DNA from: Heterostelium album PN500
Taxonomy: Eukaryota; Evosea; Eumycetozoa; Acytosteliales; Acytosteliaceae
NCBI RefSeq assembly: GCF_000004825.1
Contig: NW_008805064.1
Span: forward strand, 2,542,001-2,606,000
Reading direction: 5' to 3'
DNA: 64,000 bases
Shown here: piece after piece, positions 34,554 to 46,311 of the stretch
Numbering within the stretch: the first letter of the stretch is position 1
Layout: each line of letters starts with the position of its first letter
Translations under genes and position numbers: made by a program
The notes under the pieces: model-generated
Told to the model about the DNA's origin: nothing
The model's database searches: none
Seen by the model: only the letters and a program-made list of their open reading frames with translations

Positions 34554-36224
34554 TTAATTTTCTAATACAGTATCGGTAGTATTATCTAAAACACCGTCTA
34601 AAATTTGGTGGAACATTTCGTTCATGTCGAAAAAGTCTTTGAGTGCAGCTGGAATCATTGATTGAAGGTTTGAAAGAATTGGTTTGGTGAGTGGATTGAG
34701 GATTTTCATTAGTGTTGGCTTGACGATAGATCTAACTGTGAAGTGGAGTTGATCTCTATATAGGATTTTGGCGTCGTGCTCCAACTTGGATAGAATCGAT
34801 TGACGTGCACTGTCAATGTTGATGACGGCACCGTCGTTCGATGATTCGGTGATCTCCTTCTCAAAGGTGTAGACTGCATTCTCAGAGATTTGATTCAACT
34901 CTCCACGAATTCCATAGACAATGGTCGATGCCCAGAAACCATCGAACACCGGGTACAAAGTCTGGAGGAATGGGTAGAGCTCGTTGATTGGATCGTGTGC
35001 CGATCTCATCGGTGAGAAATACTGTGGATACTTTCTGAGATCTGTAAACGACTTGTCACTGCCATCGCCATTGTACTTTGCGGACTGTTCATTCCAGATT
35101 TGAACTACTGCGACGAATGACTTTTCGAGTGGCTTTTTAACTTCGTCACCCAAGATGGTTGAGAGATGTGGACTTACTTGCTCACGAACAACTGGTTCAA
35201 TGACGGAAATCAATTGATCCTTCATTTTGTCGAGCATCTCTTGTTGTAATTTGGCAATTGGATCGATCTCCTCACGAATCTTGCCTTCAGCAGTTGGACG
35301 AACACCTGTTACTGTTTTATCCATTGCTATCCAGGCTGGATTGACAGCACTAGTAACGGTTCCAATGATGACTTTCATCATTTGGGTACGCAAGAAATTA
35401 CGAATAAACCATGGAGCAGAAGGGAGCTTGTAGAGAGCACGATTCAGAATGTCGTACTCCACCTCGTCAGAGATGACGTCGGCCAACACCTGTACTTCCG
35501 ATCCTCCCCAGCCAAACCAACCCCAACGACCAAGACTCCAACGAGTATTTCTAACGGCCACTCCAAATGCCTTTTGGTGGACGGCATCTGGATTCTTGAA
35601 ACCTTGAGCATGACGAACGCATGTCTTTAGAACCTCAGTCCACTCATCGAACTGCTCCTTGTTGTCGGCGGTCAAATAATAGATACGACGATACTCATGC
35701 AACAACTCAATGGTGAATGGTGGATACTCCTTTGGTTTTGGAATTGCCGAGACATCCATCTTCATTTTCTCTGCCAACTTTGTAAGTCTACCAAGGATCG
35801 ATTTATTTGGATCAGTTTCAACTTTATATCCTGCAAGAGTAATTGTACCCTTTTTCTTTGTAAGATTCTAAAATAAATATTAAAATTGAAAAGTTAGAAA
35901 TAACAGTGTTAAAATTTAGATTTTTTGTAGAATATTTACATTTTCACTTTCATAATAATCAATGGAATAATCTTGTCTGACAATGAAATATCTACGTTTT
36001 AATGACTTTCTGACTGCTCCTTCTTTTGTCAAAAATCCGGAATGTCTATCTCCTGTTAGTGGTTTCTCGCGGACACTCAATAAATAGGGTGATGGTGGTT
36101 TCTTGGCATCTTTAACACATTTTGCTGTAAGAGCAACAGTGTAGGCCTTAGTATATTCTGCAGTGAAGGTTGCTAATATTGCTTTTGTTAGATCAACCAA
36201 ATCTTGTTTTAATTGTGCGTCCAT
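34554..36224 (-). CDS. PH-domain protein, two exons (532 aa)
   Basis: Exon 1 is 35940-36224 and exon 2 is 34554-35867; the 72-bp intron has a GTAAAT donor and lies inside the PH domain. The PH domain spans about residues 60-185: SGFLTKEGAVRKSLKRRYFI, DYYESE, then after the intron KKGTITLAGYKVE and a C-terminal helix with the invariant Trp (ADNKEQFDEWTEVLKTCV). The rest is mostly helical, with IEPVVREQVSPHLSTILGDE and AHDPINELYPFLQTLYPVFD. PH domains bind phosphoinositides or proteins at membranes. The C-terminal region is not one I can name with confidence; a Niban-like helical core is one possibility. Confidence 0.8.
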
Positions 36225-37485
36225 TTTTTGATTTGTTTATTATATATATAAATATTGATTAAGAATTTTATATTAATATTAAATGGAATAAAAATAAATA
36301 AATAAATAAAATAAAATTAGTATAAATATGAAGTCAAGACAATTAGTCCAAACTATATTTGTGGAACCGATGGAACAAAAAAAGGAAAGAATAAAAAAAA
36401 AAACTATTTAAAAATAAATAAGAATTCTTGTTTGTGTATTTCTTAAAAAAAACGTTTTTTATTTTAATACCAATCAGATCAAATAGAGACAAGGATTTTT
36501 AGATATTTTTTTTTTTTTTATTTCGATTTCAAAATAGATTAGATTTATCATGTGTTCAGATGGACAATACTAGAAAAAATCCAAAAAAAACTGAGAATAA
36601 TGTCAAAATTAAGTTGATGTAAAACACGGAGACTATTTGAATTTTTACAAAATTGATGATGGCGAGTCCACATAGTGGGTTAAATTTTTCAAAAAAAAAA
36701 GATATTTTTGTAAACTTTTTAATCACATCAACAAAATACAAAACACATCAAACCAACTTACACAAAAATGAATAAAGATTTTTTTTTATTTTTTTTTTGA
36801 CATAATTGCATTGGAAGTCTGTAACAATACATACCACCATATTTATTCTATCATATGATACAATGAATGTAAATGTGGAATTAAATATATTTTAAAACTT
36901 TAGGTAATATAATTTAAAATCAAATTACAACAAATATTTATATCAGAAGAATCTATTTCGTTAAATTTTTGATTGTTTACAGAATATCCGATGACCATTT
37001 AGTTGGTCATTTACTAACCATTGTTGGTAATGAAAAGCTTGAAAAAAAAAAATAGAAAGAGAGTTGATGTGACATGTTTCAAGCATATGAATAAATTGCA
37101 AAAGAAATAGTACAATATGCTTAAATCCAACACAAACTACTCAAATCAAACACCACTATTACCATCTTATATATTTGGTAAAAGAAATCATCTACACAAA
37201 GAGAATAATCAATATACCAATATTTTTAATGTTGAAAATGTAACAAAGGCTCCAATAGCTAATGAGTTATATTAGAAGGCTTGCCTTCTCCTATCATACT
37301 TTAAACCTAAACAAATCGAAGTTATTGATTTAATGTAAATGTCTTTTTCCAATTTAAATATTAAATAAATAAATAAATATAACAATAAAATGAAAAACAA
37401 ACTTTAATTGCTAATTAGCAAAAAGAAAAGTGTTTATTTATGTTGTTTTCTGTCAGGGGATTCTTGAATTATTTAACTTATTTAC
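36225..37485. other. Long spacer with one possible small gene
   Basis: 1.26 kb, AT-rich. The only coding-like item is 37117-37275 (+), a 52-codon frame beginning MLKSNTNYSNQTPLLPSYIF and ending PIANELY, of polar, protein-like composition. It may be a small peptide gene or chance. The open frame at 36556-36741 (-) is Phe-rich and looks spurious. Confidence 0.35.
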
Positions 37486-37755
37486 TTAAACATAGACGTG
37501 CTCGTGGTGATGTGGCTTGTGCTTTAAGATGATATACACTGCGTGCACCACACCTTTATAATCAAATAAATTAGTTAGATTATCACTGAACTGTAATATT
37601 GAAAGAGTGTAATATGACTTACCTGGAATCCAACCTAAAATTGTCAATAGAATGTTGAGTAGGAATTGACTTCCACAACCTCTTCTGATCAAGACAGCAA
37701 GAGGTGGGAAAATGATAGCAACTATAATCAATCCAATCTTTGAACAAAGTCCCAT
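37486..37755 (-). CDS. PMP3/UPF0057 small membrane proteolipid, two exons (66 aa)
   Basis: Exon 1 is 37623-37755 and exon 2 is 37486-37553. The spliced product reads MGLCSKIGLIIVAIIFPPLA, VLIRRGCGSQFLLNILLTIL, GWIPGVVHAVYIILKH and a His-rich tail. This is the PMP3/SNA family: two transmembrane helices, the PPLAVL loop and the GWIPGxxHAxYII motif, which is only complete after removing the 69-bp intron. In yeast and plants such proteolipids sit in the plasma membrane and affect ion tolerance and membrane potential. Length is normal for the family. Confidence 0.92.
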   Translation of the reverse strand: MGLCSKIGLIIVAIIFPPLAVLIRRGCGSQFLLNILLTILGWIPGKSYYTLSILQFSDNLTNLFDYKGVVHAVYIILKHKPHHHEHVYV

Positions 37756-38688
37756 TGTTTTTTTTTTTAAATGTATATATTATATGTTTGAGTTTAGTTT
37801 TAAAGATAAATAAAATAAATAGCTATAATTCCAATTATTGGTTTGTTTATTAATGTTTTAATAAAATAATATAAAGTCTAGAATAAAATTTAACTTATAA
37901 CTATCAGTCATTGGATGATTTATACATTCTCATTGAATTTATTTTATTGTTATTGTAATTGTTGTCAGTTTTTTTTAGATGGAATAGAAGCACCCATATA
38001 GATTCATTGGTTGACAATAACAATTAACAATTTGTTGTTACATGTAAAGATCTAAAGTGAGGAAAAACAGAAACACAGGGAAAATAAGTGCAATGAAAAT
38101 GTAGATCCAATTAAGGGTAATATTATAATATATTATCATTACATTGAAAAGTCGTCTTTTTGCAAACACACTATTTTGTAATCCTATTTAAATAAGGTAT
38201 AAAAGTCTGTTTATTTGCTTCACACATATCTGCTAGATAATATTTCATTATTCATTTTCTATTTTTAAAGAAAAAAAAAACCAATAATTAAAAATATTTT
38301 CATTCTTTTTAATGATAATAATAACGTCAACAAAATAAATTCAAAGTTTTAATTCTTTAAATTGTTCTTCAATTAAATGAATGAAACCAATAAAAAGATA
38401 TATATATAGTTCTCTTTTTAGGTTAATTTTATAATTATCTCTTTTTAGTTTAATTTTTTCCTTACAAAAAAAAAAACCCAAAAATGAGCAAAAATTCAAA
38501 TAAAATGGAAGTGGGTTTTGAAAAATAAAAACAAAAATTAAAAATAAATAATTGAAATTGTCAACATTGTGATTGATCAGAAATATCATTAACATAGTTA
38601 TTTTATTTTAAAAGAAAGAAAAAAAAAATTATTTATTTATTATTAAAACATTTGTACAACACTACCAACATAAAACAATATTTATAAA
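37756..38688. other. Intergenic spacer
   Basis: 0.9 kb of AT-rich DNA between the divergent PMP3 and EF-hand genes. The open frame at 38341-38595 (-) is Phe/Leu/Lys-rich in a T-rich background and I do not accept it. No RNA gene recognised. Confidence 0.5.
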
Positions 38689-39111
38689 ATGGTAGGTATA
38701 TAGCAAACAGGAAAGAAGAGGAATTGAATATTTTGATTACAAAGAAGAAGTAAACAATAAATTGTTAACACTTTTTTTTTTTTTTTTTTGTAATCATAAT
38801 ATATATATATTAGTCTGATGAAAAATCACAATTGATTGAAGCTTTCTATAATTTCGATCATGATTACGATGGATTCGTCAGTGTAGAGGAGTTCAGAGGT
38901 ATCTTGAGAGATGGTTTACCAATGTCTGAAAATGAAGTATGTTGTTACGGAAAAGCATAAAGGTATAGCATTCAAATTATTAACTCTTGTGGATTTATTT
39001 TCATTTTTCTTATAGATTCAAGAGTTCTTTGCTGCAGCTGATCCATCAAACAGTGGTTTCATCGATTACAAAGCATTTGCCTCTATGTTATACTCTGTAG
39101 ATGAATCATAA
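38689..39111 (+). CDS. Short EF-hand light chain (73 aa), three exons
   Basis: Exon 1 is just the ATG (38689-38691). Exons 2 and 3 are 38814-38936 and 39016-39111. The product is MSDEKSQLIEAFYNFDHDYD, GFVSVEEFRGILRDGLPMSE, NEIQEFFAAADPSNSGFIDY, KAFASMLYSVDES. The first EF loop (DHDYDGFVSVEE) is canonical. The second (DPSNSGFIDYKA) has Ala in place of the final Glu and may bind calcium poorly. Length and two-hand layout match the unusually small light chains (MlcB/MlcC type) of dictyostelid class I myosins, so that is my preferred role. A calmodulin-like protein with an intron right after the ATG is the alternative. Confidence 0.82.
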
Positions 39112-40020
39112 ACAATACAAATAATAGGTTCAAACAAAACAAAACAAAACAAAAGGAAAAGAAAACAAAACAGATCACAATCAATCAATCAATCAATCAA
39201 TAATAATAATACACTTCACAATCTTCATTAAAAGAACGAAGATATATTTAACAAAACAAATAGTCGCAGGAAATGGAACATATAAGATTTTTTGAAGGAG
39301 TCGGTCAACATTGCTAAAACCTTTGACTCAAAATCGAATTGACATTATATTTTCTATTTCCGTTAAACTATGTACAACCAACGCACTCAACAAAAAAAAA
39401 ACATTTATTGTATTAATAATAGTAATAAATAAACTAAAATGTTATATATATTTATACCAAATAACTTATTTCGAATATCTACAAAATTTTTGTATTGGCG
39501 GGGTTAACCATTAATTTTATTTTGGTTCACCATTACCACACCACGAAAAACACTGAACCATCAAATCAGTCAGTCAGTCAATCAACAAAATAAGACAGAT
39601 AATTTATATTTGATGTGTGTGTTGTGTGATATGACGAGTGGTTTGTATTGATATTAGATTAATATAATACATATTTATATATATATTGACTATGATCATT
39701 GGAGTATCAATGATGATGGTTATACAAACTAAATTAGAAATGTAATATTGTAAGTTGTACTCCTCTACTTACAAATTTGTAGATGACAATCAGTCAAAGT
39801 TTATTGAATTTGTAATGTAATATTTATACATTGTTGATATCAATTCCATCTTACTCTTATTATTTATTTTCATTGACACAAACAATAGCTTGCTTGTCAA
39901 TACAGACAATCAAAAAAAACTATTATCAACCTATATCATTACTATTACTATTACTATTTATTTATATAGAAAAGAAATAAATATATATGTTTATTTATTT
40001 AAAAAGATAAATAAATAATA
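39112..40020. other. Spacer with simple repeats
   Basis: It holds the 3' UTR of the EF-hand gene with AACAA-rich repeats (about 39135-39155) and an ATCA tetranucleotide run (about 39179-39202), then AT-rich DNA to the glycosyltransferase start. 39311-39514 (+) is open but looks like chance. Confidence 0.5.
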
Positions 40021-43000
40021 ATGTTTTTAAGATTTCTAAAAAATAATGTTCTAAGTTTATTATTAGTATTTTTATTATGTGCTCATATATTCATTATTCA
40101 AAAGTATGCTATTTTCAGAGTGGATGAAAACAATGCTGATAGCACCGGCACAGATTCAGTTCTCAAACAAAAGTTAAAGTTGAAACAACAAAACAAGAGG
40201 AACTCCGATGGTTTCTCGAAAAGCGCTGCTATGAACAGAGTGAATCTGGGCGAGCATCTGGATTTCAGAGAGTTGTCTCTGATGTCTGCCAATCATCCAT
40301 ATTCTATATTGTCGGATCTGAAAGATACAAAGGTAGAGTTGCCCGATGTCTGTAGGTATGCCGGACTCGCCGGTACCACCAGACAGCAGGCACCGGATTT
40401 TCTTCAGCGTTGTGAGGGTGCCGATTACTATCAGCCGGTGATAACACCGACTCCCGTTCTCGACGTCGATAACATGAACTACTCGATCAAGACCGATAGT
40501 GATGCGCGTGCCCGCTATGCATATGCACCGGCCAACTACTCGGCGGAGCCAATCGTCACCATTCTAACGCCGTTCTACAATATCGGTCCGATTCTCCACG
40601 AGACTGCCAAGTCGATATTCAGACAATCGCTGCAATCGTTCCAATGGGTCATTGTCAACGATGGTTCGCCAAACAAGACACTGGTCAGAGATTCACTCGG
40701 TGTCTATCGTAATTTGAGTTTGACCGATCCTCGTATCACCATCATCGATCTACCAAAGAATCTGGGATTGCCGGGTGCTCGTAACGAAGGTTTAAAGTCG
40801 GCACGTGGTAAATACCTTCTCCTCTTGGATCCCGATGATCTCATTGAATTCACCTACCTCGAGAAAGCCGTTTGGTTCCTCGAAACACATCCACAATACT
40901 CGCTGGTAAACGGTTGGTCACTTGGTTTCGGTCACAAAGAGTATTTCTGGCAAAAAGGTTTCCAAAATGGTGATATCAATTTAAAGGAAAATTATATTAC
41001 TGTTGCTTCTGTTATGAAAGTAAGTTATAACAATAATATAACAATGATAATGATAGTGTATTGAAGTTTATTAACTTGTATTGCTATTAATAGACTGAGG
41101 TTTTAAGACAAGTAGGTGGTTTCGATGCATCACTGAGAACCGGTATGGAGGATTGGGATCTTTGGATGAGAATGGCGGATAATGGACACTGGGGACATAC
41201 TTTGGAGGAGTTCTTCTTTTGGTATCGTGTCAGTCCACCTGGAAAGTGGGCTTCCATCTACAATGAAACGAAATTCAATGCTTTCATGGATAATCAAAAG
41301 ATAAAGTACAAGACTGCCTTTAGTCGTGGTGTTCCAAAGTTGAGTCGTGCACCGCAAGACAAGATGGAGAATGTCGTCTCTGAGATAACCGTGTCCAACG
41401 TTCTGAGAAAGTGTCGTCCTCGTATCTTGATTATTCTGCCATATATGGAAATTGGTGGTGCCGATCAGTTCAACTATAACTTTGCTCAGGGATTGGTGCT
41501 CGATGGCTGGGAGGTCAGTATCGCCGGAAACAAAGAGGCCGCAAACAAGTGGCAACCGCAATTCCTGCGTGTCACACCAGATATCTTTATTATGCCACGA
41601 TTCCTGAGGGTGACCGATCAAGCTCGTTTCCTTGTCTATCTTATAAAGAGTCGTCAGTTTGATGTTGTTTTCGTAACCAACAGTGAGTCCGCTTACAACT
41701 TCCTACCATATCTACGAACACATGCACCTGGACCTGCGTATGTCGATTACATTCACTCGGAAACACCTGGCTGGAAGAATGGTGGATATGCACGTTACTC
41801 TGTGGGAGCGGAGCCATTCTTGGATCGTTCTATATTTGCTAGTGAGCATCTTCGACAGTATTGTATCGACAGGGGACACAATCCCAACAAGACTGTTACC
41901 GTGCTGATTGGTATCGACTCTGAGAAGTATCATCCAAAGCCCGAGAATAAGTTGTCGGTTCGCAAGGAGTTGGGTTTCCCAGAGGATGTTCTGCTGATTG
42001 TCTACGTATCGCGTTTGGAACACGAGAAACAACCATTGGTATTTGCAGAGGTGTTGAAGAGAGTGCACGATCTTGGTTACGACTTTAGAGCGATGGTAGT
42101 TGGTGGCGGTGCAATGTTTGACATCTTGAATGAGACTCTTCACACCGATGGAATTGCTGACAAAGTTAGAATGTTGGGTAGTGTTTCCAACAAGGAAGTT
42201 CAACGATATGTCGCCGGATCGGATGTGTTCTTCCTTCCATCGAAAATCGAGGGTATCTCACTGGCTATCTACGAAGCAATGTCAATGCAAGTGTGTGCAG
42301 TGTCTGCCAAAGTCGGTGGACAAGCTGAGCTTGTCACTCCGGAAGTAGGTTACTTGGTTAAGCCTGGCACTCCAACTGAGGTCGAGGAATACACTGATAT
42401 TCTGGCCGAGTTGGCCTCGAACCGTTCATTGGCACTGGAACTTGGAGCCAAGAGCAGAGAGCGTGTATTGAATGGTTTCTCAGTTAAAGATACCATTATC
42501 AAGTTGAAGCATGAATTCTGTAATGCTGCCATCGTCAGTAAGCTGACCAATCCGATATTTGATAACGATTTGATGCGTCGTGCCTCTAAGGAGATGGCAA
42601 TACTTGGATTCGAGTATCATCGTGCTCACGATGAGTTACTCCCACTCTGGAACGAACATGTTGCACTGACTAAACGATGCCAACCACCTGCACCTGTAAA
42701 AGTGACTAGAACCGAACGTCCTCCCTCACCATATCCTGTTCTCACACCCGAGGAAGTAATGGAAACGTTGGACTATGAGCAACTTAGACCGGTTACCGAT
42801 GTTTTCGAAGAGAAGAAAGCAATGGATCACAAGTTAAAGATTGAATTAAAGGATTATCAAGACACTCCAGTGAGAAAGAATCCAAAGATTGCCATTGAGA
42901 AATTCAAACACAACGATTTCCTCCACAAGTTTAATCATGATGTCGACGATTGGGATGATGACATTCCATATGCCTTCTCGCACCAAGAGTACATAGCCCA

Positions 43001-43928
43001 TATTCCCGATGCCTTCATATCGTCCGGTGACTCTGGAATAGTATTCGATTGGGAGAGAATGTTTTCGCTTAGTCGTGGTAGAAATCCAGTGTTCAATCCA
43101 CCACCCAATGAAATATCCAAGTGCCAGATCAGTCGCCACAAAAAGATATTCACTCTACTTCAATTGTATTTCTCATTTGGTAATTTCATTCAGGAACAAC
43201 TTCCAAAGTTGGCAATGGTTTGGGATGATCTACAAAATGACAGAGATATCAAAGTATTAGTACCAAACATCCCATATGCAAAGATAATCATGGAGGAGCT
43301 GCTTAGAATGGAACCAGATCGTGTGTTATATTTTAATCCTGGTGTTGGATGGGATCCATGTAAAATCTACTATGCCAATCATGTAATGTTGCCATCGCCA
43401 ATTCCTACTGGACATCCACCTCAAGAATTAATGTCGCAACTCAGAAACATCATTACAAAACAAGCAACTGGACACAAGAAACCAGTCAGTCACGAGAAGA
43501 TTGTAATCTATGCATCTCGATCCGGAACACCGAGCCCATTACGTAAGGTATCGAATGAAGCAGAGGTCATTGCCACCATTGAGGAGCTAATGAAGCCAAT
43601 GGGATATCAAGTCGTGGTATGGAGTGGCGAAGAGAAACTCAACTCATCTCTCGTACGAATTGCAAGTAAAGCTCAGATGCTCATTGGTATGACCGGATCA
43701 AACTTGATGCCAATGTTGGCCATGCCAAAGAAATCGATCGTTATCGAAGTGATGCACGAAAATCCGTGGTTAACTTGGTGGGCAACATCGGAATCACTGG
43801 AACATCAACACTGGATGATTCCACTACTGGGAATAGGTTCATCTCATGACAGTGAAACCATACCAATTCCATTGGATTTATTAAAAACAACTATATTACA
43901 ATCATTAAATTCGACTTTACCAAACTAA
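40021..43928 (+). CDS. Triple glycosyltransferase, GT2 + GT4 + GT61-like (1277 aa)
   Basis: Exon 1 is 40021-41019 and exon 2 is 41094-43928, with a 74-bp phase-0 intron inside the first catalytic domain. Residues about 10-28 are a signal anchor (VLSLLLVFLLCAHIFIIQ), so this is probably a type II Golgi protein. Domain 1 (about 180-380) is GT2: VTILTPFYNIGPIL, VNDGSP, NLGLPGARNEGLKSARGKYL, LDPDD and MEDWDLWMRM. Domain 2 (about 440-830) is GT4: ILIILPYMEIGGADQ, VYVSRLEHEKQP, VFFLPSKIEGISLAIYEAMS and GGQAELV. Domain 3 (about 950-1277) resembles GT61/DUF563: HKKIFTLLQLYFSFGNF, SRSGTPSPLRKVSNEAEV and LIGMTGSNLMPMLAMP. Such a chain could add successive sugars to one glycan; the substrate is unknown. 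Confidence 0.88.
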
Positions 43929-44033
43929 CTAAATAAATAATTTAAAAATCTTTTATTTTTTGTAGAAAAGAATTTTTTTTTTTTTTCAATCAAATCCCAG
44001 TTTGATGATTGATTTAAATCACTGTTTTATAAA

Positions 44034-46301
44034 ATGACATTTTCTAGAATATTAAATAACAAGTATATATTTGAAAGAGTTGTTCATTTCTTGCATGAAG
44101 GTCACCATTTATATGCTTGCAAGTACAGAAATAGAGAGATTGACGATGCATTATGGCTAGCAAAGACAGGTAGTTTTGATATCATTAGAAACAAGATAAA
44201 GTCATATAGTTCTATTACCAACGATAGTGACTATCCATTGTTGTATTGGCCTGCTAAATCATTATCTATTCTATTCGAAAAGCAGCACTATGATATCATA
44301 GAATCTTTGTTCAATCACAGGAGTGTGTCATCACGTAAATACTTGTTTCTTACTACCGATGTTGTTGATACTGCCATTCGATCACAGGTATCGATTGACA
44401 TGCTTTCTACCATCGAAAAGCTCTTCCCAGAATCAATTACTTGGCGAATCTTTACAACTGCAGCAGAGGTTGGAAGTTTACTGGTTATCGAGTGGTTGCG
44501 AAAGATAAGACCACTCATCACACCAGCGGGATCAGCAACGAATAATGCAGCACTCAACGGTCATATGCATGTTATCAAGTATTTACACGATTCTGGCAGG
44601 TGGGCAATATTCTCCAGTAGAACATTGGACTGTGCTATAAAGGGTGGAAAGCTAGAGATCGTAGAGTATATTCTCGCCAATAGAACGGAAGGACTGACTC
44701 ATGAGACAATTGACCTGCTGACTACCAACAAAGAGATGCATGATATCATTGAGAGGATTATACTGGCAAAGAAAAACCCTCTCTACGAGTCGATTCAGTG
44801 CAGTGCTAAATCATTGGTTGAAGCGAGCAGACATGGAAATCTAAAGTTATTGCGACTCCTCATTGAAAATGAAAAGCGGCTCAGTGCTATGAGAGGTATA
44901 TCAATTGTTCAACAAGATGTAGATAATGCCATTTACAAGTCATACTCGTCCGTAACAATGTCGCTGATGAATGGAAACATCAGTTGTTTCGACTACCTCT
45001 CAAAGACTCCGATCTACAGCAACTCCATCAAATACATACTCTATATGGGATGGGGACATATATTTAGGTCGTCTTCCTCCTACGAGAATGAAATTGCCTT
45101 CATTGATTACCTGAAGGATAAGAAGTATCCTCTGAACAAAGATGTACTTTTCCGTTTGGTATCCAATGGTAATATTCGACTTTTCAAGATATTACTGCCG
45201 GAATTCGATGAATCACCGTTGTTTGAGAGGAATACCAAGTTCATCACAAAGGCAATCGAGAACGGTCGTTTAGAGATGACATTGTATCTCTATGATTCGT
45301 ATTGTCTGGCATTTAATCTAGGCGATGCCATCACTCAAGGATTAATATCAGAGCACTCCGCAACTCAAAAGCAAGAGGTTTTAATCGAAATTCTGGATCG
45401 TCTTCATAAGTTTACAGGATGTCCACTGGTGTTGAATACATCTCAAGTGGAATTGATTTCCAATTCTTCTGTGGAGATGCTCAGATATCTCTTTGGTATC
45501 TACCAGCAAGATAAAAATAACTATATTTTGGCAGCAGCAAAATTTGGTTGTTTAGATATCGTACAGAAATCATACAGGAATGAACAACTCATCAAGGAAG
45601 CCTACAAGATTGCATTGAGAGCTGGTCATATAGAAATCATTGTATATCTCACAGAGACATTCCATATCAGGGCAGATTTAACGTCAGCGTATGAAGCATT
45701 TAACAGTGGTCGAGTTGCTTTGTCTTCCTATCTCCTGGAAAACAGAGATATGTTTTTTTTGGATGATTTGGCGGTGTGCTACTCAACAATGCAAAACAAT
45801 CACTACCTATTCGAGAGACTAAAAGAGAAGGTCAAAAAGACTGGAAGGCCAATCAAAGGTGTTGGCGACATTATTATTTCGAAAATCAAGAGTCTGGTTG
45901 AACTAAAAATGGTAACATCAGATTTATGTTCAACCGAGAGTCTTGGTTTAAATTATAAGGTGGACGAAAATGTTTTTTGTGAGATGGCTCACAAAAATAA
46001 GATCGATCAAATTGTTTATCTCGAAGAATCCGGTAAACTATCGTATTTTGAGAGATTTGTTGGTGCGAACGCTCTCTATCAGAACAGTATACTTATAGCC
46101 CTCCATAACGGAAAAGATGAAACTGTTTCGTACCTGGTCGATCGTTTGAAGGTTCATTACCCAAAGAATTTCCCCAAAAAATTGTATAATATATTGCTCG
46201 ATGGAGTAGATGACGATTCAAAAGAAACTAATGAAAATTATCGTTTATTTATTAATTTCAAAAAGAGATTAATTGAAGAGATACTACCATTAGTAGAATA
46301 A
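44034..46301 (+). CDS. Ankyrin-family protein, intact single exon (755 aa)
   Basis: It begins MTFSRILNNKYIFERVVHFL, the usual family leader, and continues as a solenoid of degenerate ankyrin repeats (AAEVGSLLVIEWLRKI, NNAALNGHMHVIKYLHDSGR, CAIKGGKLEIVEYILANRTE, ASRHGNLKLLRLLIENEK, AAKFGCLDIVQKSY, RAGHIEIIVYLTETF). No frame break. This is the complete relative of the broken copies at 12778-13093/16350-16545 and 24373-25012. Function unknown. Its stop lies 11 bp from the stop of the convergent MSH5 gene, so their 3' UTRs must overlap. Confidence 0.88.
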   Translation: MTFSRILNNKYIFERVVHFLHEGHHLYACKYRNREIDDALWLAKTGSFDIIRNKIKSYSSITNDSDYPLLYWPAKSLSILFEKQHYDIIESLFNHRSVSSRKYLFLTTDVVDTAIRSQVSIDMLSTIEKLFPESITWRIFTTAAEVGSLLVIEWLRKIRPLITPAGSATNNAALNGHMHVIKYLHDSGRWAIFSSRTLDCAIKGGKLEIVEYILANRTEGLTHETIDLLTTNKEMHDIIERIILAKKNPLYESIQCSAKSLVEASRHGNLKLLRLLIENEKRLSAMRGISIVQQDVDNAIYKSYSSVTMSLMNGNISCFDYLSKTPIYSNSIKYILYMGWGHIFRSSSSYENEIAFIDYLKDKKYPLNKDVLFRLVSNGNIRLFKILLPEFDESPLFERNTKFITKAIENGRLEMTLYLYDSYCLAFNLGDAITQGLISEHSATQKQEVLIEILDRLHKFTGCPLVLNTSQVELISNSSVEMLRYLFGIYQQDKNNYILAAAKFGCLDIVQKSYRNEQLIKEAYKIALRAGHIEIIVYLTETFHIRADLTSAYEAFNSGRVALSSYLLENRDMFFLDDLAVCYSTMQNNHYLFERLKEKVKKTGRPIKGVGDIIISKIKSLVELKMVTSDLCSTESLGLNYKVDENVFCEMAHKNKIDQIVYLEESGKLSYFERFVGANALYQNSILIALHNGKDETVSYLVDRLKVHYPKNFPKKLYNILLDGVDDDSKETNENYRLFINFKKRLIEEILPLVE

Positions 46302-46311
46302 AGTTGTAAAT

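Noticed and set aside
36556-36741. 61-codon minus-strand frame
   Set aside because: Phe/Ile-rich chance frame in AT-rich spacer.
41130-41621. Minus-strand frames within the glycosyltransferase gene (also 41712-42203, 42846-43139)
   Set aside because: Shadows of the GT2/GT4/GT61 coding frame.
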